This document shows positions 1-6,794 of a DNA stretch of 38,043 nucleotides, piece after piece. Under the pieces are notes generated by a model. It was not told the origin of the DNA. It worked only from the letters and a program-made list of their open reading frames with translations, and searched no databases. The translations under genes and the position numbers were made by a program. The stretch is from the NCBI GenBank assembly GCA_019117065.1, contig DXAK01000015.1, positions 1 through 38,043 of the forward strand, read 5' to 3'. Each line of letters starts with the position of its first letter. Positions within the stretch are counted from its first letter, which is position 1. The DNA comes from Candidatus Mediterraneibacter pullicola. Its GTDB lineage: Bacteria > Bacillota > Clostridia > Lachnospirales > Lachnospiraceae.

Positions 1-107
1 ATGATTTTATCCTGTATCTGTTCACGGACTTCTGAAACAGAAAGCCCATGCAGACGAGCCATTTCTTTTATCATTTTCCTGCTGTCCCTTTTACTGAATT
101 TCATCAT
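1..107 (-). CDS. N-terminal fragment of a small basic protein, cut by the window edge
   Basis: A minus-strand reading frame starts at the ATG at 107-105 and is open to the window edge, giving 35 residues that begin MMKFSKRDSRKM and continue with a basic, helical segment. An AGAGGTG Shine-Dalgarno lies about 10 nt upstream, so the start looks real. It is divergent from the XRE regulator at 259, with a 151-bp AT-rich intergenic region that must hold both promoters. The N-terminus resembles small ICE-borne proteins annotated as carrying a Spo0A C-terminal-like domain, but this is recalled from the N-terminus only and is tentative. The rest of the gene lies outside the window. Confidence 0.5.
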   Translation of the reverse strand, partial: MMKFSKRDSRKMIKEMARLHGLSVSEVREQIQDKI

Positions 108-258
108 ACGGTCAGAACACCTCTTTTCTCAAAATTGATGATATATTTCAAAAAAATCCGCTAAAAATATAGTACATAAATGTTTCATCTATACAGACTA
201 TTATATTACACTCTGTGAATAGTTACAATAATGAAAAGCAAGAAAGGAGAGGGGAACT

Positions 259-621
259 GTGGAAATAGACTATAAAGCAATCGGACAGCGTATCAAGATA
301 GCACGAATTAAGAAAGGCATAACACAGGAAGCCGTCGCAGACCTTATAGATATTACCCCAGCCCACATGAGCAACGTGGAAACAGGGAAAACAAAAGTCA
401 GCCTGCCGACACTAATTGAGATTGCCAATGCTCTTTCCGTATCAGTTGATGTTCTCCTATGTGATAATGTACTTGCTTCACAAAATATTTTCAAGGGAGA
501 AGCAAAAGAGATTTTTGAGGATTGCGACGAATACGAAACCCGATTTTTAGTTGACCTGCTGAAATGTGCAAAATCAGCCATGCGTAGGGACAAAGAAGTA
601 AGAAATCAGTTCAATAGATAA
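259..621 (+). CDS. XRE-family helix-turn-helix regulator
   Basis: This encodes 120 residues with a classic Cro/CI-type HTH at about residues 8-63: IGQRIKIARIKKGITQEAVA, then the recognition helix around PAHMSNVETGK and the closing LPTLIEIANAL. The C-terminal half is acidic and helical with no recognised domain, perhaps for dimerisation. The start is a GTG preceded by AAAGGAGAGGGG. It is divergent from the clipped gene at the left edge and is followed at once by a bidirectional terminator. Such regulators commonly control maintenance of integrative elements, and neighbouring Tn916-type genes support that reading here. The target is unknown. Confidence 0.85.
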   Translation: MEIDYKAIGQRIKIARIKKGITQEAVADLIDITPAHMSNVETGKTKVSLPTLIEIANALSVSVDVLLCDNVLASQNIFKGEAKEIFEDCDEYETRFLVDLLKCAKSAMRRDKEVRNQFNR

Positions 622-676
622 AACCGTAGCGTGCAGATCACAATGAATTGTGAAATACAGCTACGGTTTTTCTTTT
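619..676. terminator. Bidirectional intrinsic terminator between convergent genes
   Basis: A perfect 10-bp inverted repeat (AAACCGTAGC at 621-630, GCTACGGTTT at 660-669) encloses a second perfect repeat (TCACAA 638-643, TTGTGA 648-653). T-runs flank it on the plus strand (667-676), with A-runs on the left for the minus strand. It separates the XRE gene from the convergent winged-helix gene. Confidence 0.85.
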
Positions 677-1065
677 TCACTGAATTTATATCCCACGCCC
701 CAGACGGTGATAATATATCGTGGATTGTCTGGGTGTGGTTCAATCTTCAATCTTAGTTTTCTGATGAATGAGGATAAATTACTTGCATCTGGAGCATTGT
801 TATATCCCCATACTATTTCGTAAATCTGTTCTTTTGTAAATACCTGTCCTTTGTGACAAAATAAGAAATGCAATAAATCAAACTCTTTGGCAGTTAATTG
901 TATGTTTTTACCAGAGTCATCAACAACAGTACGGTTATAAGGGTTTATATTTAGCCCTCTCATTTTTCCCTGTATAATTATAGGTGAAGCACATAATTGT
1001 TTTGAGAGCCATTCTATTGTTTGAGAATATATATTTTCCTCATTATCACAAAATTCAATAATCAA
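661..1065 (-). pseudogene. OmpR/PhoB-type winged-helix protein, relic of a response regulator lacking its receiver domain
   Basis: The 134-residue frame ends in a complete Trans_reg_C winged helix (about residues 45-130: LTAKEFDLLHFLF, FTKEQIYEIVWG, SSFIRKLRLKIE, VWGVGYKF). The N-terminus lacks the ~120-residue phospho-acceptor receiver. The only in-frame start is a TTG at 1065, 18 nt from the GGAGG. A well-spaced ATG at 1076 reads only MGKY and stops. Adding one A to the GGGAAAAT run would give MGKILIIE, which is how response regulators begin. I therefore read this as a response regulator with a large internal deletion and a 1-nt frameshift. Alternatively it is a stand-alone DNA-binding protein translated from the TTG. 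It sits last in a WYL-GNAT-winged-helix series. Confidence 0.6.
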
Positions 1066-1130
1066 TATTTTCCCATGTATATCCCTCCGCTACATTTATT
1101 AAGAATTGCATTTATTTTAAATCTCCAATT

Positions 1131-1697
1131 CTATTTTTGCAGGACATAATAATCAGTATAAGTCTTTTTATCATGTCCACCTATCAATTTCTCTTCAGAA
1201 GCAACGAAACCTAACCGGACTATTGCCAATTTTCTTTCAGAAGCAAAATGAGGAACTTTTGTTGCAATTATCTGACAATTAAATAATTCAAACACCGAGG
1301 GCACGATAAGCGATAATATTTCAAAAATACTTTCTTCCTGTTCATAATCGCTTCTCAAATCAAGTCTTAATAACCCACAGTTATTAAAATAATCATCAGC
1401 TTTCCGATTAAATACTTCAATCGTTCCTATTGCTTTGTTATCTATTTTTGATACAATAGTCCAACGAACAAAACCTTGTCTATCATACTCCCACAGCCAA
1501 TATTCGATTGCTTGTTCCATTCTATTTTCAGTAGTATAATGAAAGTCATCTCCCCCGCAATTATCACTATTGAAAAATGGTACAGCTTTTTCATCAGAAT
1601 ATACTTTTAATAAATCTTCCTTGTCCTTTTTACTTACCATTCTTAACAAATAGTTTTCATTCTCATATTTAGGACATCTTTCATATGGGTTCAACAT
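1131..1697 (-). CDS. GNAT-family N-acetyltransferase
   Basis: The product has 188 residues and is cytosolic. The order fits the RimJ/RimL-like Acetyltransf_3 group: an N-terminal strand YLLRMVSKKDKEDLLKVYSD, a central segment WTIVSKIDNKAIGTIEVFN typical of GNAT strand 4, then a conserved acidic helix and a C-terminal LAIVRLGFVASEEKL segment like the GNAT motif B region. The usual Q/RxxGxG acetyl-CoA loop is not obvious, the equivalent region being RLDLRSDYEQEESIFE, so catalytic competence is uncertain. The start is an ATG with GGAGGTG upstream. It lies 61 bp downstream of the WYL regulator on the same strand. The substrate is unknown. Confidence 0.75.
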   Translation of the reverse strand: MLNPYERCPKYENENYLLRMVSKKDKEDLLKVYSDEKAVPFFNSDNCGGDDFHYTTENRMEQAIEYWLWEYDRQGFVRWTIVSKIDNKAIGTIEVFNRKADDYFNNCGLLRLDLRSDYEQEESIFEILSLIVPSVFELFNCQIIATKVPHFASERKLAIVRLGFVASEEKLIGGHDKKTYTDYYVLQK

Positions 1698-1758
1698 AAA
1701 TGCACCTCCGTTTTTATTAACACTATATCACGGTATATATGACAACAGTATGTCATAG

Positions 1759-2667
1759 TTATTTGTATAAAGAAACAATTTTTGAAGCTACTTTAAAAAG
1801 GCGTTTACGTATTTCTTTTGGTGCAATTACCTCAACATCATCACCCAATGACAATAGTGTGCCAATCCAGAACTGCTCATTTTCCACCACGGTTAACTTC
1901 ATGAATGTGTTTCCATCCGGAAGACTCTCAATTACACTCCCTTTCAAATATTCTTGAACTCGTGCCCGTGCCTTTTCTTTACATTTTACAATAACATCTA
2001 TATATTGACGACAATCTGTTTTATCAGACTTTTTCAAAATACTTTCTGGAGCGTCATGTTCTTTTGTAAACGGGATATCCGTAATTTTTAAATCTCTCAT
2101 CCTTACAAATTTATAGGTACGATAATCGTTTTTTATTTTAGAGTAAGCAAGAAGATACCAAGCGTACCACCTGTATAAAACTGCAATCGGCTCTACGCTG
2201 TGTACACGAGTTTCATTGTTATTATTCGTATATATAAAATCTACCATACGTTTTTGAGCTATGGCAGTTTGCAATGTTTGCAGAGTATCTTGCTCACCTT
2301 CTCGTAAGACGGAAAAATCTAATATAATATTCATATTGTTTTGTTTAAATATGTGAGATATTTTTTCTAATGTATGTTTTGCATTTTGATCATTTGTAGC
2401 CGAAACCAATCCTTTAAGCGCAGTCAAAATATAAGAATAATCATTTGAAGTGGCAAGATGTTTATCAAGTTTAAACTGCGAGGATATTTCATAACCACCT
2501 GTCGCCCCAGTGACTGAAATAATCGGAATTCCAGCAAGGCATAATGAGTCAATATCTCTCTGGATAGTTCGCACGGAAACTTCAAAATATTTAGCTAATT
2601 CATTCGCAGATGTTCTTCCATGATTGAGAAGATAGACAGTTATCGCATAAAGACGTTCTATTTTCAT
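1759..2667 (-). CDS. YafY/DeoR-type HTH regulator with WYL domain
   Basis: The product has 302 residues. The N-terminal HTH (about 5-60) reads RLYAITVYLLNHGRTSANELAKYFEVSVRTIQRDIDSLCLAGIPI (shown here as landmarks only), the HTH_11 form. A WYL domain (about 135-215) carries IEPIAVLYRWYAWYLLAY-type signature residues, followed by a C-terminal WCX-like extension (about 225-300). WYL domains sense ligands, often nucleic acid or nucleotide. AGGAGG lies upstream of the ATG, and a promoter is visible at 2696-2725. It is the first gene of a possible three-gene unit with the GNAT and winged-helix genes, so autoregulation is plausible. Confidence 0.85.
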   Translation of the reverse strand: MKIERLYAITVYLLNHGRTSANELAKYFEVSVRTIQRDIDSLCLAGIPIISVTGATGGYEISSQFKLDKHLATSNDYSYILTALKGLVSATNDQNAKHTLEKISHIFKQNNMNIILDFSVLREGEQDTLQTLQTAIAQKRMVDFIYTNNNNETRVHSVEPIAVLYRWYAWYLLAYSKIKNDYRTYKFVRMRDLKITDIPFTKEHDAPESILKKSDKTDCRQYIDVIVKCKEKARARVQEYLKGSVIESLPDGNTFMKLTVVENEQFWIGTLLSLGDDVEVIAPKEIRKRLFKVASKIVSLYK

Positions 2668-2695
2668 TTGCTTATTCCTCCTAATTTCTAAAATG

Positions 2696-2725
2696 ATTAT
2701 ATCTTAATGAGCCTTTGTAGTTCAA
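2696..2725 (-). promoter_or_regulatory. Sigma-A promoter of the WYL regulator
   Basis: On the minus strand, TTGAAC (2725-2720) and TATAAT (2701-2696) are separated by 18 bp and sit just upstream of the AGGAGG of the WYL gene. The -10 matches the consensus perfectly. Confidence 0.65.
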
Positions 2726-2913
2726 TAAACAGCCGATATAATCTGTTATATCTTGTTATGAGATTTCTTGTCCCTATCTTTGTTCTTACAAGCAGTAAGT
2801 AAAATATGCTTGTGCAAACTTTATAAACGGATAAGGTGAACACATTCAAAGGATTTAATTAAAATACTGTAACCACTGTTAATAGGCTATAATTTTACAA
2901 AAACATATACTTT

Positions 2914-3126
2914 AAAAAACAGGCTTGCTTATCAATGTATTCCACGAAGCAAGCCTGTTTTTACTTACGGCTTGCCTTGCCAGTGCAAGAGAGCCCATAG
3001 TCTGTAAAAAATCATGTCCCTTTGGTACAAGGGGAGTGTAAAACTCCGATATGACGCTCGTACCCACGTCACAATAGCCACGCCCTTTGATACGCTTCTG
3101 GAAGAACTGTTTCTTTACGTCGCTTG
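2914..3126 (-). pseudogene. C-terminal relic of a TcpA/FtsK-like ICE coupling protein (Tn916 Orf21-like)
   Basis: Beyond codon 60 of the upstream YdcP gene, a second frame is open for about 70 codons. It reads LSSDVKKQFFQKRIKGRGY, then CDVGTSVISEFYTPLVPKGH, then DFLQTMGSLALARQA, and stops within the terminator hairpin. The composition and codon use look coding. The segment resembles my recollection of the C-terminus of Tn916 Orf21-type DNA-translocase/coupling proteins, which normally follow the two YdcP genes. There is no start codon with a ribosome binding site. I infer a deletion that removed the end of the second ydcP and most of the coupling-protein gene. An alignment to Tn916-family Orf21 would settle it. 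Confidence 0.5.
2915..2962. terminator. Strong intrinsic terminator closing the ICE-remnant gene series
   Basis: A perfect 16-bp inverted repeat (2915-2930 and 2947-2962, arms AAAAACAGGCTTGCTT and its complement) with a 16-nt loop gives U-tracts on both strands. It follows the minus-strand YdcP genes and the out-of-frame coupling-protein tail, whose stop codon lies inside the hairpin. Between this and the WYL promoter (2726-2914) I see no gene. Confidence 0.85.
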
Positions 3127-3323
3127 AGAGGGATTTCCGCTGGGATAGATACCTGTATCGTGCGTTCCTGCTGACTGCACTTCAAGTCGTAAGTTCTACG
3201 CTTGATTTCCTCGCTGGTTGTGCCGTCCTCATTTTCCACTCGCACTTCATGTCTTAATGCGGAGAATTTCAGCACTCCAAACGTCTTTTCCTTATCTAAT
3301 ACAATTCCATTCGCTAATCTCAT
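3069..3323 (-). pseudogene. YdcP/DUF961-family protein (Tn916 Orf22-like), 3' end replaced
   Basis: The frame gives 84 residues, beginning MRLANGIVLDKEKTFGVLKF, followed by a strand-rich core (RRTYDLKCSQQERTIQVSIPAEIPL). This is the pattern of the second DUF961 protein of Tn916-like elements. Intact family members run to about 105-125 residues and end with a motif near the GRGY/tryptophan region. Here the last ~18 residues (RRKETVLPEAYQ and onward) are unrelated and basic, and arise because the frame runs into the coupling-protein tail in the wrong phase. GGGGG lies upstream of the ATG. It is 15 bp downstream of the first YdcP gene. It is probably a deletion product, and any function would require the intact N-terminal core. 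Confidence 0.65.
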
Positions 3324-3338
3324 AATCTGATACCCCCT

Positions 3339-3665
3339 TTACTTGCTTTCCTCGGCTGGAAGCATATCATCAGCCGTTAAGATATAGTTGGTGTAGCCAC
3401 GACCTCGCACGTTCTTTCCCTCGGCGGTAATCTTAGGATTGACGAGTTTCACTCTCTGCTCATACTTGAAACGCTTCTCCCCAGCCTTTGCGGGAAGCAC
3501 CACGATAATGTCGTCGGCTCTCTGAATGTCGGAATACAGGTTATAGCTTCTTGTCACGGGAACAAAGCGACCATTGACACGCTGTTGCTCCACGTCATTT
3601 TCTCCTGCAAACTCCAAGTTTCCAAAAGTCTGTGCCATGTCAGGCACGATATATTTCAATTTCAT
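3339..3665 (-). CDS. YdcP/DUF961-family ICE protein (Tn916 Orf23-like)
   Basis: The product has 108 residues from the ATG at 3665, which has GAGGT eight nucleotides upstream. An ATG at 3680 lies in front, but it would place that Shine-Dalgarno inside the gene. The sequence KLKYIVPDMAQTFGNLEFAG followed by VTRSYNLYSDIQRADDIIVVLP and RVKLVNPKITAEG is characteristic of DUF961, a beta-rich family found as the first genes of Tn916/ICEBs1-type transfer modules. The molecular role is unknown, although association with transfer and replication functions is established. It appears intact and in order with the second YdcP gene. Confidence 0.85.
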   Translation of the reverse strand: MKLKYIVPDMAQTFGNLEFAGENDVEQQRVNGRFVPVTRSYNLYSDIQRADDIIVVLPAKAGEKRFKYEQRVKLVNPKITAEGKNVRGRGYTNYILTADDMLPAEESK

Positions 3666-3699
3666 GTGTTCATACCTCATTTCTTTCTGTGATTGATAT

Positions 3700-3720
3700 G
3701 TGGGGAGCTACACTCCCCAC
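3700..3720. repeat. Hairpin in the leader of the YdcP genes
   Basis: A perfect 8-bp inverted repeat GTGGGGAG / CTCCCCAC with a 5-nt loop lies 35-55 bp upstream of the YdcP start. It is in the transcribed leader on the minus strand, where it may be a regulatory or terminator stem of the ICE module. Confidence 0.6.
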
Positions 3721-3731
3721 GCCCCTAGTGG

Positions 3732-3780
3732 ACTGTTCTTTTCCGTCAATCCGCAAGCAGATTAACAGAAAAGGAACAGT
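3732..3780. repeat. Long imperfect inverted repeat upstream of the ICE module
   Basis: The arms at 3732-3750 and 3760-3780 (ACTGTTCTTTTCCGTCAAT against ATTAACAGAAAAGGAACAGT) pair over about 19 bp with two mismatches and one bulge, around a loop of about 10 nt. A T-rich stretch follows on the plus strand. It could be a terminator or a protein or relaxase binding site left from the element. There is no further gene between 3781 and 3853, though a small inverted repeat CATAGGA/TCCTATG lies at 3839-3858. Confidence 0.55.
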
Positions 3781-3853
3781 TTAAATTTTCATTTCACGTT
3801 ACAAGTACATACGGCGGGGAACGTGATTTCTTCATCATCATAGGAAGATTATC

Positions 3854-3921
3854 CTATGAACGTTTACGACGCTTGATGAAGTATGTTCCTGCCACGCCTG
3901 CACCAGAGAGAACAAGAAGCC
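3854..3921 (-). pseudogene. 3' remnant of a sortase-anchored (LPxTG-type) surface protein
   Basis: On the minus strand the frame ending at the TAG 3856-3854 reads VGLLVLSGAGVAGTYFIKRRKRS. That is a hydrophobic membrane span rich in G, A, V and L followed directly by the basic KRRKR tail, the standard end of an LPxTG cell-wall-anchored protein. The LPxTG motif itself would lie just upstream, but the DNA there is already the CaiB/BaiF gene. Tn916-like ICEs of gut Firmicutes often carry such a protein just ahead of the YdcP genes, so the order fits an element remnant whose left part was lost at this junction. Confidence 0.6.
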
Positions 3922-4626
3922 CTACGGATATATTGCTTCATAGCGGTTTCCGATTCTCTCCGGCACCTTCCCAGTACACAGATAGATAATGTTGATAATC
4001 TCAAGAGAGGATACCATGGAATCCACAAGAGAGACATCCACCTTTTCCCCCTCCCCGGTCTTGAGCCGGTTAACATATGCAGCGAGAATGCCTACACAGC
4101 AGGACAGCCCTCCCATGACATCCGCGATCGCGGTTCCGGTTCTTGTCGGTTTCCCGCCCTACCATCCGGTAGTGCTCATCAGCCCGCTCATGGCCTGACC
4201 GATAATATCGTATCCCGCCCTTTGGGAATACGGACCGTAATGGCCAAATCCCGAAACACAGCCATAGATCAGTCCCGGATTGATCTTCTTTAAATCCTCA
4301 TACCCCAATCCCAGCTTTTCCATCACGCCCGGACGGTAATTCTCGATCAGGATATCACTGTCAGCAACAAGTCTGCGCAGAATCTCTTTCCCTTTTTCAC
4401 TCTTTAGATTCAGGGTCATTCCTTTTTTGTTGCGGTTGAGATTCATATAATATGCACTCTCGCCGTTTACAATCGGGAAATTGCCTCTCGCATCATCTCC
4501 CTTCCCCGGAATTTCAATTTTAATCACATCGGCTCCCATATCCGCCAGCATCATCCCACAGTACGGTCCGGCAAGCACTCTGCTTAAATCGAGAACCTTT
4601 ACGCCATCCAGCAGTCCTTTTCCCAT
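3922..4626 (-). pseudogene. CaiB/BaiF-family CoA transferase, nonsense-mutated and truncated
   Basis: The gene starts at the ATG 4626 behind AGGAGG. The first 155 residues are typical of the family: LLDGVKVLDLSRVLAGPYCG, the DMGADVIKIE and NYRPGVMEKLGLGYEDL segments, then GFGHYGPYSQRAGYD with the region of the catalytic Asp. At residue 156 an in-frame TAG (4161-4159) interrupts STTGW-GGKPTRTGTAIADV. The same frame then continues through VMGGLSCCVGILAAYVNRLKTG to RYEAIYP and ends at the junction near 3922. About 234 of the expected ~400 residues remain. The family moves CoA between carboxylic acids (carnitine, bile acid or oxalate derivatives), but here function must be lost. It is divergent from the Crp-type gene. 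Confidence 0.85.
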
Positions 4627-4707
4627 TCTCGTTTCCTCCTTGTGAATTTTTCTGTATTGTAGTATGCTTTGGGTAACTTGTATGTAGTATTTGCAACGGA
4701 GGTAAAA

Positions 4708-5370
4708 ATGAGCTTAAGCAAAGAACTTCTTGCGGACATCCCCCTTTTTAACGAAATCACAGAAGATGAGCTTGTCCGGCTTGACAAGATTCTGTCTCCC
4801 CGCATAAAAGAATACCGTCCGGGAGAGTTTCTCTCCCATCCCGAAGACATCCTCGAGGAGATCGTTATCGTACTGCAGGGAAAGGTGCATATGATATCGG
4901 AAGATTTCTGGGGGAATCAGAATATTATCGCTGAATTCACAGACCATTCGCTGTTCGGAGAGGCGCACAGCATATCCCGCTCGCCCATGTTCTTTTCGCT
5001 TGCGGTAGTAAAACCTTCAACGCTCCTTTCTTTCTACGCGCAGAAGTTACAACAGCCCGATTTTCAGAACGACAGCGCCCTGAAGAAACTTCACAGCAAC
5101 CTAATGAATATCATTATTGAGAAAAAACTAGATTATATGAGAAAGGCCGATATCCTCTCCCGGAGAAATCTACGGGAAAAAATATCAGCCTTTTTATCTG
5201 AAGAATACAGGAAAAAAGGAACTTCATCTTTCCATATCCCTTATAACAGGCAGCAGATGGCGGACTATCTGTCCACAGACCGAAGCGCCTTGTCTAAAGA
5301 ACTGTCTAGGATGAAACAGGAAGGAATCCTTGATTATAATCATAATTGGTTCCATCTGAAATCTTTTTAA
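4708..5370 (+). CDS. Crp/Fnr-family transcriptional regulator
   Basis: The product has 220 residues from the ATG at 4708 (GGAGG four nucleotides upstream; a TTG 13 codons earlier has no ribosome binding site). The N-terminal cyclic-nucleotide-binding-like beta-roll spans about residues 12-115 (IPLFNEITEDELVRLDKIL, VIVLQGKVHMISEDFWG, FGEAHSIS). It is followed by a dimerisation helix and a winged HTH at about 180-206 (NRQQMADYLSTDRSALSKEL). There is no Cys cluster for an Fe-S centre and no clear cNMP phosphate-binding Arg-Ala pair, so the ligand is unknown. It is divergent from the broken CoA-transferase gene across 81 bp, and a matching palindrome lies before the next gene. Confidence 0.88.
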   Translation: MSLSKELLADIPLFNEITEDELVRLDKILSPRIKEYRPGEFLSHPEDILEEIVIVLQGKVHMISEDFWGNQNIIAEFTDHSLFGEAHSISRSPMFFSLAVVKPSTLLSFYAQKLQQPDFQNDSALKKLHSNLMNIIIEKKLDYMRKADILSRRNLREKISAFLSEEYRKKGTSSFHIPYNRQQMADYLSTDRSALSKELSRMKQEGILDYNHNWFHLKSF

Positions 5371-5381
5371 AATTTTTTCTT

Positions 5382-5433
5382 TATGTTGCAAAAACAACAT
5401 ACTCTTTTTTTCTGGCGTTGTATTATGCGGTTG
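5382..5433 (+). promoter_or_regulatory. Candidate Crp-type operator and promoter of the PEBP gene
   Basis: The palindrome TATGTTG-N6-CAACATA occupies 5382-5401. Its core TGTTG-N6-CAACA has the half-site spacing of Crp sites. A -10-like TATTAT at 5421-5426 implies a start near 5433, which puts the palindrome centre (5391.5) about -41.5, the class II activator position. There is no good -35, as expected for an activated promoter. The Crp-type gene directly upstream is the obvious candidate regulator. Confidence 0.5.
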
Positions 5434-5513
5434 TAAAGTTACAGAACGGAAGTCGGAAACAGACGCTGTCCACTAGAAGCGCTGTGTCCGCGCCATAGAA
5501 AGGAGACAATCGT

Positions 5514-6014
5514 ATGAAAGTGACAAGCAGTGGCATCATTGATGGAATTATTCAGGACAAATACGGAAAACGGGGGGAATGCAACGATCTGGGCATGCCG
5601 ATCTGCTCCCTTCCCATCTCTATTAAGGAAGCGCCGGAAGGTACTAAGAGCTTTGCCATCGTGATTGAAGATAAGGACGCGTTCCCGGTAAGCGGCGGTT
5701 TTGCATGGATACACTGGACAGCCGCAAATATCACCAAAACAGAATTAAAAGAAAATGAGAGCCAGACAGCGACAGATTTCGTACAGGGAGTTAATTCATG
5801 GCTGAGCCTTCAGGGCGGAAGCCATCCCGCCGAGTCCTGTAGCTACTATGGCGGAATGGCTCCGCCGGACTCTGCGCATATTTATGATATCCATGTGTAT
5901 GCGCTTGACAAACTGCTGGATCTGGAAAACGGCTTCCACCTAAACCAACTGTATCGGCAAATGAGGGGGCACATCCTTGAGGAGACAACAATCATTGGAG
6001 AATATGCTCATTAA
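5514..6014 (+). CDS. YbhB/YbcL family protein (PEBP / Raf-kinase-inhibitor-like)
   Basis: The product has 166 residues and starts at an ATG behind AAAGGAG. It shows the bacterial PEBP pattern: KSFAIVIEDKDAFPVSGGFAWIHWTAANI near residues 44-72, where the Asp-x-Asp-Ala-Pro-like and W-x-H-W elements form the anion-binding pocket. A loop SCSYYGGMAPPDSAHIYDIHVYALD follows at about 105-135, the family GPxPPxGxHRY-equivalent. It probably binds a small anionic ligand. Bacterial members have no established substrate. It overlaps the next gene by 11 nt, suggesting co-transcription. Confidence 0.88.
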   Translation: MKVTSSGIIDGIIQDKYGKRGECNDLGMPICSLPISIKEAPEGTKSFAIVIEDKDAFPVSGGFAWIHWTAANITKTELKENESQTATDFVQGVNSWLSLQGGSHPAESCSYYGGMAPPDSAHIYDIHVYALDKLLDLENGFHLNQLYRQMRGHILEETTIIGEYAH

Positions 6015-6744
6015 GAACAATGCGAGACATAAGGCGGTCAATGGCAGGCTGAGAATTTCAGAGATGCTGCTCACAGGGATCCTCCTTACAGCCGTAGGAG
6101 GATTCCTTGACGCTTACACTTATCTTGTGCGGGGAGGTGTTTTCGCCAACGGCCAGACAGGGAATCTCGTCCTGCTTGGCATCCGCCTTGCCAATCGGAA
6201 TTTCCGTCAGGCGTCCTACTATATCTTCCCCATCTTTGCGTTTTTACTAGGGGTGTTTCTCACAGAGATCATACAGCGCCATATCAGTAATGATGGATTT
6301 ATTAAATGGAGGCACATTATACTGGCCATGGAAATCCTGCTCCTGACCATCTGCTTTTTTCTGCCTGCAGGCAGAACAGACCGGGTAGTCAATATCACTA
6401 TCTCTTTTATCTGCGCACTCCAGACACAGGCCTTCCGTTCTCTCAAAGGACTTTCTTATATTTCCGTCATGTGCACCGGCAATTTGCGCAACGGTGTACA
6501 GGAGCTGTGCAATTACCGAATATCCCGTAAACGGCAACATCTTGTCAACAGCCGCTGTTATTTTATGATTGTGTTAAGTTTTGTTGCGGGCGCCGCGGCA
6601 GGAGCGTTGCTGATAGAGCGTTTCGGACATTTCTCACTCATTTTCCCCATCGCTTTGCTGGGCATCATACTGGTAATGCTTCTGCTTAGGAGGCAGCTTA
6701 CTGACATTGTGGACCGCTTTGGGCTTGGATGGCTGGACAGATAA
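6004..6744 (+). CDS. YoaK/DUF1275-family membrane protein
   Basis: The product has 246 residues from the ATG at 6004, which overlaps the end of the PEBP gene. GGAG is only 3 nt away, and a TTG at 5977 with GAGGAG downstream is the alternative. Six hydrophobic segments are visible, with the DUF1275 signature GGFLDAYTYLVRGGVFANGQTGNLVLLG near residues 28-55 and the matching MCTGNLRNGVQEL around 150-162. This is an integral membrane protein of unknown transport function. It is convergent with the S41 peptidase 50 bp downstream. Confidence 0.85.
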   Translation: MLIKNNARHKAVNGRLRISEMLLTGILLTAVGGFLDAYTYLVRGGVFANGQTGNLVLLGIRLANRNFRQASYYIFPIFAFLLGVFLTEIIQRHISNDGFIKWRHIILAMEILLLTICFFLPAGRTDRVVNITISFICALQTQAFRSLKGLSYISVMCTGNLRNGVQELCNYRISRKRQHLVNSRCYFMIVLSFVAGAAAGALLIERFGHFSLIFPIALLGIILVMLLLRRQLTDIVDRFGLGWLDR

Positions 6745-6794
6745 TATCTAAAAGCAGATTCTGTCTGTTCCAGCCTTCTTTGCACCTTGTGCCT

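Noticed and set aside
3883..4293. 136-codon plus-strand frame over the CoA-transferase relic
   Set aside because: It is an antisense shadow of a recognised family.
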